Below, in pieces: positions 54,820 to 61,658 of a stretch of DNA of 64,000 nt; position 1 is the first letter of the stretch; each line of letters starts with the position of its first letter. The translations under genes were made by a program, and so were the position numbers. This stretch comes from UBA1444 sp964521625. Its GTDB lineage: Bacteria > Bacillota > Negativicutes > UBA1444. The stretch covers positions 88,110 through 152,109 of the forward strand of contig CAZFSM010000009.1 of assembly GCA_964521625.1 (NCBI GenBank), written 5' to 3'. The notes beneath the pieces are model-generated. The model did no database searches. It was not told where the DNA came from and saw only the letters and a program-made list of their open reading frames with translations.

Positions 54820-55524
54820 ATGTCAATTTTTGCGATTGCTGATCTGCATTTATCCGGAAATCCGCCGACTAAACCGATGGACCGTTTTAGCCCGGCCTGG
54901 GAAAATCATTGGCAAAAAATCAGTGCGGCCTGGCTTGAGTTGGTACAGCCAAAGGATACCGTCCTGATCGCCGGCGATACTTCCTGGGCGATGAAATGGC
55001 GGGACGCCGTCGTCGACCTTGCCGCAATCGACGCGCTGCCCGGGCGCAAGATTCTGATACGGGGCAATCACGATTACTGGTGGTCCACCGTTGGCAAGAT
55101 GGCGCAGGAAGTGTCGGACGACCTGTTGTTTTTGCATAATAATTTTTTCACCGTTGAGGATTGGGGCATCTGCGGCAGTCGCGGCTGGCTCACTCCGGGC
55201 GACTCTGCCTTCCGGCCCGAAGACGAGGCCATCTATCAGCGGGAAATCGTTCGGACCCGCACTTCACTCGCAGCCGCCCGCAAGGCCGGTTGCGAAAGAT
55301 TGCTACTGATGCTGCATTTTCCTCCAATCTGCCTGCAGGAATATATGCAGGCCTGTTCCAACGGCTTTACCGATCTAATAGAAGAATATGCAGTCGAGTT
55401 ATGCATCTTCGGTCACATTCATGGCGACGGCGCCCACATGGCGCCACAGGGACAAATCAAAAGCGCCGCCTGCCACCTCGTGGCCTGCGACGCCCTGAAC
55501 TTCCAGCCGAAAAAAATCGTTTAA
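54820..55524 (+). CDS. Calcineurin-like metallophosphoesterase
   Basis: A 234-residue single-domain phosphoesterase. The metal motifs are in order: DLHL, AGDTSW, RGNHDYWW, LMLHFPP and FGHIHGDG. The ATG at 54820 follows AAAGGAG; a longer frame starts upstream of that site. Substrate unknown (nucleotides, phosphoproteins and others occur in the family). It is divergent from the sigma-54 activator, with no sign of a functional link. Confidence 0.9.
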   Translation: MSIFAIADLHLSGNPPTKPMDRFSPAWENHWQKISAAWLELVQPKDTVLIAGDTSWAMKWRDAVVDLAAIDALPGRKILIRGNHDYWWSTVGKMAQEVSDDLLFLHNNFFTVEDWGICGSRGWLTPGDSAFRPEDEAIYQREIVRTRTSLAAARKAGCERLLLMLHFPPICLQEYMQACSNGFTDLIEEYAVELCIFGHIHGDGAHMAPQGQIKSAACHLVACDALNFQPKKIV

Positions 55525-55528
55525 TCAA

Positions 55529-55569
55529 ACAAATGGGCCGGAGCATTTTCTGCTCCGGCCCATTTGAAT
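55529..55569. terminator. Bidirectional terminator
   Basis: CAAATGGGCCGGAGCA pairs with TGCTCCGGCCCATTTG (16 bp, TTTTC loop) between the convergent metallophosphoesterase and larA2 genes. T-runs are short, but the stem is very strong. Confidence 0.8.
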
Positions 55570-55600
55570 TAGTTTGAGATTCGATGAAATTTCAGCTAAG

Positions 55601-56896
55601 TTACTTCAATAAAGGAACCGTATTCGCCGCATGCGCCATGACCGTGATGGTAAAGTCGTCGCGACCGATTTTGGTTCTGGCGATCTGCATCGCCTCTTCG
55701 GCCGACGTCGCCGGAATCATGCCGGTTTTGCGAACAAACTCCGCATTTTCCGGTTTGGTCACGATAATCATCGAAATATCCTGAGCAATCGAAAGACACT
55801 TGAAAGCAACAAAGCCGGGAACAGTAAACGCGGCCCGCACGGCATTTTCAAATGCCAGTGCATCCGGATAATTGAACCAGTTGCTGAATTCGGCCGGCTC
55901 CATAATATCGCGGCACTCGAGGAAACAAATCGCCACGCCGCCTTTTTTTGTCGCCATATAGGCATTATCCAGAGTTTTCGTGCCCTGGTAGAGGTTGATA
56001 TCCTTCGGATAGCCGCCTGCAGAGGCAATGACCAAATCGGCTTTTGCCGTGATGGGAATGCCAAATATTTCTTCCACCTTGCGACAACCGGCTTCCCAGG
56101 CTGTTTGCCAGTGCCCGGCAAAGATGCCGGCAAATTTACCTTCCGGCGTAAATACGACATTCAGCAAAAAATCGGGATCGACAAACGCCGTAATCTCCAT
56201 CTGGTCTTCGTGCATTTCATTGCCATTGGTTTTGCCTGACATGCAGTTCGGATTGATGCCCTGCCCTACCTGCGGATGCAGGCAAAAACGGTGGTTGGCC
56301 TGAATCGTTTCATAGCCGCTGATACCAGGCATCACAGCTTTGCGACCGGCGCCAAATCCGGCCATCAGGTGATAGACGATTCCGCCGGTCAAAATGACCC
56401 GGTCGGCATCCATGACTCTTTTGTTGACCCAGGCCGCCACCCCGCGACTGGTCGTACCCACGTAAGTGAGATCATCCTTATCCATTGCATCGTGCTGATA
56501 GATGCGGACCCGGTGGCAGACCGCAGCGCCGCAGACCTGGATATCTTCTTCTTCCGTGTGCGGTCGATGCGCGCCCAGCGAAATCATAATAAAAATATCC
56601 TTGTCCGGTACGCCGGCGGCATTCAATTCATCCAATAAGGTCGGCAAAAACTGACTGGCTTTGATCCAGGCCCGGGTAATGTCGCTGACGATAATCGCCA
56701 CGGTTTCACCCGGCTTTACCACCGCGACCAGCGGCGGCGTACCGATGGGATTGCGCAATGCAGTCTGAACGGCAGCCGGCACATCGGCCAAAGCCTCGGC
56801 AGGCCTGCCTTCGATTTCATGAATAATCTGCGCTGCCGGCAACGCGAGCTCAATTGTTCCGTTACCAAACCCAAAGCTGAAATTTTTTTTTGTCAT
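55601..56896 (-). CDS. LarA-family nickel-pincer racemase/epimerase 2
   Basis: A 431-residue LarA homologue, clearly diverged from the one at 48964-50238. Key residues are kept: VSDITRAW (Asp/Arg), LGAHR, YHLMAGFGAGRKAVMPG (His and cofactor Lys) and a His in ANHRF. It contains CMSGKTNGNEMHEDQME, an insert seen in a LarA subgroup of unknown substrate. GGAGG is eight bases before the ATG. The gene is divergent from a CsoR-family metal regulator, with 92 bases between starts. It stands alone, so its substrate cannot be read from context. Confidence 0.85.
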   Translation of the reverse strand: MTKKNFSFGFGNGTIELALPAAQIIHEIEGRPAEALADVPAAVQTALRNPIGTPPLVAVVKPGETVAIIVSDITRAWIKASQFLPTLLDELNAAGVPDKDIFIMISLGAHRPHTEEEDIQVCGAAVCHRVRIYQHDAMDKDDLTYVGTTSRGVAAWVNKRVMDADRVILTGGIVYHLMAGFGAGRKAVMPGISGYETIQANHRFCLHPQVGQGINPNCMSGKTNGNEMHEDQMEITAFVDPDFLLNVVFTPEGKFAGIFAGHWQTAWEAGCRKVEEIFGIPITAKADLVIASAGGYPKDINLYQGTKTLDNAYMATKKGGVAICFLECRDIMEPAEFSNWFNYPDALAFENAVRAAFTVPGFVAFKCLSIAQDISMIIVTKPENAEFVRKTGMIPATSAEEAMQIARTKIGRDDFTITVMAHAANTVPLLK

Positions 56897-56911
56897 TCTC
56901 TGTGCCTCCAT

Positions 56912-56941
56912 TTGCCAAAATCCCCTTGCCCCGTTTATAAT
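56912..56941 (+). promoter_or_regulatory. Promoter of csoR-lgt
   Basis: TTGCCA, an 18-base spacer and a perfect TATAAT on the plus strand, 48 bases before the csoR start. The predicted start site is near 56948, inside the C/G-tract described next. Confidence 0.7.
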
Positions 56942-56947
56942 AGCGTT

Positions 56948-56972
56948 ATACCCCACCCCCACGGGGAGTGCG
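56948..56972. promoter_or_regulatory. Candidate CsoR-type operator
   Basis: TATACCCCACCCCCACGGGG contains the C-tract/G-tract inverted pattern (CCCC-AC-GGGG core) typical of CsoR-family operators, and overlaps the predicted csoR start site. It also lies upstream of larA2 on the other strand. Confidence 0.55.
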
Positions 56973-56988
56973 AAAGAGGTGACAACAC

Positions 56989-57264
56989 ATGACGGATCCC
57001 GCTGTGAAAACTGAAGTCCTGGCCCGCCTGAAAAATGTCCGCGGCCACATTGCCGGAATAGAAAGAATGATGAACGAGGACAAACCGTGTCCCGAGCTGC
57101 TGGTACAAATCGCCGCCGTGCGATCATCCATCGACAAAATCGGTTTTTTTCTGTTGGAAAACAACGCCATCAATTGTCTGTGCGAAAGTTCGCCGGAACT
57201 GCTGACCAACAAACCAAAGGTCGAACAGATCGTCAAGCAATTGCTCACGTTCGTCAAAAAATAG
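56989..57264 (+). CDS. CsoR/CstR-family transcriptional repressor (DUF156)
   Basis: A 91-residue all-helical regulator with the family core ARLKNVRGHIAGIERMM and QIAAVRSSIDK. In CsoR, Cu(I) binds Cys36, His61 and Cys65; the aligned residues here are Cys34, Asn59 and Cys63. Losing the His argues against classical copper sensing. Keeping both Cys fits a CstR-like (sulfur or persulfide) or otherwise altered sensor. GAGGTG precedes the ATG. lgt starts ten bases after the stop, and larA2 is divergent. Confidence 0.88.
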   Translation: MTDPAVKTEVLARLKNVRGHIAGIERMMNEDKPCPELLVQIAAVRSSIDKIGFFLLENNAINCLCESSPELLTNKPKVEQIVKQLLTFVKK

Positions 57265-57273
57265 GAGGACTGT

Positions 57274-58092
57274 ATGCATCAATACTTGTTTCACATCGGT
57301 GATTTCCCAATCCGGATGTACGGACTCATCATGTGCCTGAGCATTCTGCTGGCCACTGCCACCGCTTGGTTTTTGGCCCGCCAGGATGGCCGCTGGCATG
57401 AACATGTGCCGGATATGGGTCTTTATTGCGGCTTGGCCGGCATTGTCGGCGCCCGCCTGTGGGATGTCTTCTTTTTTGACTGGGCCTATTACCAGGACCA
57501 TCTGCTCGAAATCCCTTTTGTCTGGCAAGGCGGTATGGCCATTCAGGGCGGCGTCATTGCCGGAACCATTGTCGGTTATCTCTATACAAAACACCACAAT
57601 ATCGATACCTGGGAATTCGCCGATATCATTGCGGCCCCGGCGGTCATTCTCGGCCAGGCGATCGGTCGTATGGCCAACCTGCTGAACGGCGATGCCTTTG
57701 GCAGCCCGACCGGCAGCGCCTTCGGCCTGCTCTATCCACCAGGCACTTTGGCGCATGCGACATACGGTACGCAGCCGCTATGGCCGACCGAAGTCTGGGA
57801 AGGGCAAATCGACGTAATCATTTTTGTCGTGCTGTTGCTCGCCCGCTATGCGCCGCACGCCAAGGGACAGATTTTCGCCTTATACGCCATCTTATATTCG
57901 ATAGCCCGTTTCTTCCTCGAGTATATGCGCGGCGATTATGGCACGTTGGCGATCGGACTCAAATCGGCCCAGCTGACCAGCCTGGCGATCATCCTCGGCG
58001 GATTGGTTGCCTGTTGGTGGTTCGCCCGCCAAAGCCAAAGTTCCGTTCCGGCAGTCATTCCGCCCGCAGGCAAAACAAAACGCAAAAATTAA
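57274..58092 (+). CDS. lgt: Prolipoprotein diacylglyceryl transferase
   Basis: A 272-residue enzyme with seven membrane segments. It shows WQGGMAIQGGVIAGT and the Lgt signature GRMANLLNGDAFGSPT with its Arg/Asn residues. It transfers diacylglyceryl from phosphatidylglycerol to the lipobox Cys of prolipoproteins, the first step of lipoprotein maturation. TAGGAGG precedes the ATG. The C-terminus is Lys/Arg-rich. It is co-transcribed with a CsoR-family repressor, an unusual pairing. Confidence 0.95.
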   Translation: MHQYLFHIGDFPIRMYGLIMCLSILLATATAWFLARQDGRWHEHVPDMGLYCGLAGIVGARLWDVFFFDWAYYQDHLLEIPFVWQGGMAIQGGVIAGTIVGYLYTKHHNIDTWEFADIIAAPAVILGQAIGRMANLLNGDAFGSPTGSAFGLLYPPGTLAHATYGTQPLWPTEVWEGQIDVIIFVVLLLARYAPHAKGQIFALYAILYSIARFFLEYMRGDYGTLAIGLKSAQLTSLAIILGGLVACWWFARQSQSSVPAVIPPAGKTKRKN

Positions 58093-58103
58093 GTTTTGTT
58101 CGA

Positions 58104-58532
58104 CTATACCGGCAGCGAACGATGCGCAAGTCCTACAGCAACTTCATTCAGATTCAGCACGCCGATGCCGAGATAGATTGCCACGCACAAATGCTCGCCC
58201 TGCCGGGCCACGCCGATCTTGCCGCCAACCGACAGGCCCACTGCCTGTGAGGATATTTGCCCCAGTGCAGCCCGGACGGCACCGGCCACTGCCCCTTCTC
58301 CGACATGATTGGACGGAACCAGTCCCTGGCGCTGTGCTGCCACGACTGCCCGTTCAATTATTTTTTTTACCGAAGGAACAAACTCGCCGCCGAAGTCGAT
58401 GGCGACCGTCTGAATCCCCTGTTGATCAAGTAGCTGCTGACGCAGCGCCTGCTCCTCGGCCCGGTTTTCGGTGACAGCCATTTTCAGGGCTGCCCGGCCA
58501 ATATCAATGCTGGTCAGTTCAAATGGAGCCAT
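58104..58532 (-). CDS. HutP-family RNA-binding regulator
   Basis: A 142-residue protein that aligns with the C-terminal half of HutP, the histidine-dependent antiterminator of Bacillus. GLSVGGKIGVARQGEHLCVA followed by IYLGIGVLNLNEVAVGLAHR corresponds to the HutP core strand-helix order. AAGGGGGAG precedes the ATG. It follows the symporter gene by 28 bases on the same strand. The symporter leader holds a terminator, a possible target. Histidine response is known for HutP but not shown here, and no hut genes are nearby. Confidence 0.78.
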   Translation of the reverse strand: MAPFELTSIDIGRAALKMAVTENRAEEQALRQQLLDQQGIQTVAIDFGGEFVPSVKKIIERAVVAAQRQGLVPSNHVGEGAVAGAVRAALGQISSQAVGLSVGGKIGVARQGEHLCVAIYLGIGVLNLNEVAVGLAHRSLPV

Positions 58533-58560
58533 AGTTTCTCCCCCTTTAAGGCTTTGGCTA

Positions 58561-59967
58561 TTATTCGGGTATGACGGTTACGACGGGAATGCGTTTGTTA
58601 TCTACCATGGCGACTACAAAGAAGGTTACCATGCAAACCACCCATTCCAGATAAATCGGATGGGCAAAAACCTGAACAGCTGGAACAACCTGCCAAGCCG
58701 CCAATGCCGCCATACCGGCCAAGGTTGTATAAAACGCCGAATTGCGACGACACAAACCAGGCGCAAAAACGGTGAATAGGAATACCACTGTGAAAGCAGT
58801 TGTAAGGCTCAATCCAATCAACAATGTGCGCAAAATACCAACCGCGTTGAAAGCCAGCCAGAGAGTAACGATACCAATGACTAGAATTGTGATCCGATTA
58901 ACCAGCATGTACTTGTTTTCTTCAATTTGCGGGTCTACGAACCGTTTGTAGATATCCTGGGAAAACAGAGTCCCGGCGCCAAGCAAAAGCGTGCAGGCCG
59001 TCGAAACATCGGCTGCCCAAAGCGCCGCCAAGGTGGTTCCTGAAAGAATCGGGTCCAGGCTCATGATGATCTTCGGCAATGCCATCGTGGCTTTAATATC
59101 AGGATAGGCAACCCGCGCCGCCAGCCCCATCAGTGCACACAGAAACCCGATCGGGAAAATGATTAATGCGCCGAGCAAATAGCCATTGCGGGCCGCCTTG
59201 CCGTCTTTTGCGCCGCAGGCAATCTGCACCGGGCCTTGCGCCGTGATTGTCTGCGTAATCATCACGACCAGCCAGCCGACGACTGTTGCCAACCCTAGAC
59301 CACCGACCGGACCGAACCAATCTGTACCCGGCGGTAATTTCGCAGCGATCATGGCGACGCCGCCCTGCTGAGAAACGGTCATATAGGTCCCGGCAACTAC
59401 ACCGACGTAGATCAGTATCACGCTTACAATATTGGACAAGCCAGACGACCAAAGTCCACCAATCAGCGTGATGCCGATAAATACAACCGCGCTGATGATC
59501 ATGCCGTTCTGGAAGGAAAAATACTCCGGCAACAATGATGACAGGATTGCGCCGCCAGCCAGATACTGCAGCGCCGTAATCACCATCTGAATGATAATCA
59601 GTCCAATTACTGCAATCACGCGGCCTTTTTTATCATAATAGCGTTCAAACAATTCGGGAACGGTTGTACAGTTCATTTCCCGGTATTTCGCTGCAGCAAC
59701 CAGACCCATCACGAGGGCCCCTGCTGACCAGGCCGCATTGTACCAGCCAGCTGCCATCCCGGTAGAAAAAGCGTTTTCGGCAACCCCAATCGTTGAGGCA
59801 GCGCCGATTGCCAGGCCCGCCACATTCACCGCCACCAACCATGGCCCCATTCTGCGACCGGCAAATAAAAAATTATTGCTGCCATTGGCTGCCAACCGTT
59901 TTGCATAGAAACTGATGCCAAACAATACCGCGATGTAGAGAACAATGATAGCTAATTGAATCGACAC
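58561..59967 (-). CDS. Sodium:solute symporter (SSS family)
   Basis: A 468-residue protein with 12-13 membrane segments. The SSS features are FLFAGRRMGPWLVAVN near residue 35, GWYNAAWSAGALVMGL near 75, and ADVSTACTLLLGAGTLFSQDIYKR near 315. It imports an organic solute with Na+. A GTG start follows TAGGAGAG. Substrate cannot be told from sequence; the HutP neighbour makes an amino acid such as histidine worth testing. Confidence 0.9.
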   Translation of the reverse strand: MSIQLAIIVLYIAVLFGISFYAKRLAANGSNNFLFAGRRMGPWLVAVNVAGLAIGAASTIGVAENAFSTGMAAGWYNAAWSAGALVMGLVAAAKYREMNCTTVPELFERYYDKKGRVIAVIGLIIIQMVITALQYLAGGAILSSLLPEYFSFQNGMIISAVVFIGITLIGGLWSSGLSNIVSVILIYVGVVAGTYMTVSQQGGVAMIAAKLPPGTDWFGPVGGLGLATVVGWLVVMITQTITAQGPVQIACGAKDGKAARNGYLLGALIIFPIGFLCALMGLAARVAYPDIKATMALPKIIMSLDPILSGTTLAALWAADVSTACTLLLGAGTLFSQDIYKRFVDPQIEENKYMLVNRITILVIGIVTLWLAFNAVGILRTLLIGLSLTTAFTVVFLFTVFAPGLCRRNSAFYTTLAGMAALAAWQVVPAVQVFAHPIYLEWVVCMVTFFVVAMVDNKRIPVVTVIPE

Positions 59968-60044
59968 GCTTACACTCTCCTACCCTTCTACTCTGATGCT
60001 CTTTTACTTATTTCAATCCCATTGCCGGCACACTGACGCTGAGC

Positions 60045-60075
60045 AAAAAAAAGCAACACCCGGCTAGGGGTGTTG
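60045..60075 (-). terminator. Leader terminator (attenuator candidate) of the symporter-hutP operon
   Basis: On the minus strand CAACACCC pairs with GGGTGTTG and is followed by eight T residues after one C. It lies between a strong promoter and the symporter start, so most transcripts should stop here unless antitermination occurs. GCTGAGC upstream and GCTCAGC downstream could form an enclosing helix. Confidence 0.75.
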
Positions 60076-60145
60076 AATCTCCTTTCACCATCCTGCCATG
60101 CTCAGCCAGCCAACTATCGCGGAATACCGCCATGCTACGCTATCC

Positions 60146-60174
60146 ATCCTACCAGACGCTTTTCCAGGTGTCAA
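60146..60174 (-). promoter_or_regulatory. Promoter of the symporter-hutP operon
   Basis: A perfect TTGACA, a 17-base spacer and TAGGAT (4 of 6) on the minus strand. The transcript would start about 60 bases upstream of the leader terminator. Confidence 0.7.
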
Positions 60175-60263
60175 CGCCCCACAGTCAAAATGCAGGACCA
60201 GCTGCCGGGAACGACGAACATTAAAATGCAAGAAACAAATTCGACGAAAGTGAGGCAACCAGC

Positions 60264-60824
60264 ATGTCTAAAGCAACTCGATTCCTGGCCATAGTCTTCT
60301 TGACGCTCATCGTCTTCATACTCGTGATGCTGCCCATGCCCGCGACACACGCCGCCGATCCGATAAAAATAGTCATTCCGGCAATCGTCGATAAGTCGGG
60401 CTATCGCAGCGCTGAATTAAACGCTGCTTTGCTGGCCAAACTGCGCAGTCAATTTCGCTTTCCCAAATATGAAATATTATCTGTCAACGGTCTAAGTTCA
60501 GACCCAGATCGACCGACTTTGGAAAAAAGTGCGCTGGATAATGCAGCCGGCGGCGTTGTCACCTTGGAGATCACCCGGTTGAGCAATCGACTGCAAAGCG
60601 GATTTTTTGATGATGAAACCTATGAAGCCACTTCAGTTACGTTGACATTGACCTATTTCAACAAAGAAAGCGGCCAATACGGCAAACTAACTGCAGATCG
60701 CGCCAAAACGGAAATAGCCAGTGTTTATAGCGGCCCCGTTACGTTGTCAGTGGCAACACTGGAAGAACTGTTAAATCAGCTGGACAAAGTATTTCCCCGT
60801 CAGTTTCCTGGCCCGCGTTATTAA
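60264..60824 (+). CDS. Secreted protein of unknown function
   Basis: A 186-residue protein. A signal peptide (hydrophobic LAIVFLTLIVFILVMLPM, cleavage likely after THA) is followed by a mature part of about 155 residues of mixed alpha/beta pattern, with no Cys and no known motif. DKSGYRSAELNAALLAKL and LEELLNQLDKVFP look like amphipathic helices. GTGAGG precedes the ATG. The stop lies three bases from the convergent hyfC-like gene. I do not recognise the family. Export to the periplasm or cell surface is the only firm prediction. Confidence 0.7.
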   Translation: MSKATRFLAIVFLTLIVFILVMLPMPATHAADPIKIVIPAIVDKSGYRSAELNAALLAKLRSQFRFPKYEILSVNGLSSDPDRPTLEKSALDNAAGGVVTLEITRLSNRLQSGFFDDETYEATSVTLTLTYFNKESGQYGKLTADRAKTEIASVYSGPVTLSVATLEELLNQLDKVFPRQFPGPRY

Positions 60825-60827
60825 TCA

Positions 60828-61658
60828 CTACAACAAATATTTGATATACACCCAGGACAGGTTGATGGCGCAGGCAAAATATACATAGCCCCAACCCCAA
60901 GTCATCTTTAATTGCCAAGGCAAGCGGGAACGAAGATAATCTACAGTCGATAAACCGCAACCAAGCAGTATCGCAACCACACAGGCGCCGAGCAGACTGC
61001 GGGTGAAAAACACTCCGGCCAAAAACAATAACATCGCCTGACGAAAACAGTCAGCCAACTGCGCCACTGCAAGTAAGGGACCGGTAAAAATCTTGTCCAG
61101 TTCCAGTTTGCCTGACTCGTAGGTGACATATAACAGGGAACCCCACAGAAATGGCAACTCAATAACCAGCGGTCGCAGCGAAGCTTGCCCAGGGTCAAGC
61201 AGAAAACTGCCGGCAGTCAGGCCGACACCAGTCCCAATCAAAAGCAAGATCGGCTGGCATGTCAAGAAAGCAAGCCATTTGCTATTGTCAGCCATTCCGC
61301 CGGCACAGACCTGGCGGGTCGTGCCAACCGTGATTACAATCAAAATCGTGATCGCCTGGAAAAATAAAGCCGCCACTATATTCATTTGCAGCACCAACAC
61401 ACCCACTGCCAACAAACTGAATGCCAACTGCAACAGGCTGGCAATCGCCAGCTTTTCTTCAGGTGAGCTCAATCCCTGGCGGAGCAATTGACGAAACTCA
61501 ATAAATGGCTGCAATAAAGAAGGCTCGGGGCTACCTGCCAGTCTAGCCTTTAATTTATCGGCAACTCCGGCTATCAAGCCTGACACAAAAGGGATTGCGA
61601 CAACAATTGCGATAACCAAGGCCAAACGAGCAAAGTCCATTCCCAATAAAACCGTCAC
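60828..61658 (-). CDS. HyfC/NuoH-like membrane subunit (hydrogenase-4/complex I family)
   Basis: A 276-residue protein with eight or so membrane segments. KARLAGSPEPSLLQPFIEF corresponds to the quinone/hydrogenase-interface loop of NuoH/HyfC/HycD (LxGR..P...QP..D), although the usual Arg of GR is not obvious. A GTG start overlaps the stop of the preceding gene by four bases, with GAGGTGG ahead. In complete complexes this subunit links the catalytic arm to the pump modules. Here no further subunits follow. Confidence 0.8.
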   Translation of the reverse strand: MTVLLGMDFARLALVIAIVVAIPFVSGLIAGVADKLKARLAGSPEPSLLQPFIEFRQLLRQGLSSPEEKLAIASLLQLAFSLLAVGVLVLQMNIVAALFFQAITILIVITVGTTRQVCAGGMADNSKWLAFLTCQPILLLIGTGVGLTAGSFLLDPGQASLRPLVIELPFLWGSLLYVTYESGKLELDKIFTGPLLAVAQLADCFRQAMLLFLAGVFFTRSLLGACVVAILLGCGLSTVDYLRSRLPWQLKMTWGWGYVYFACAINLSWVYIKYLL

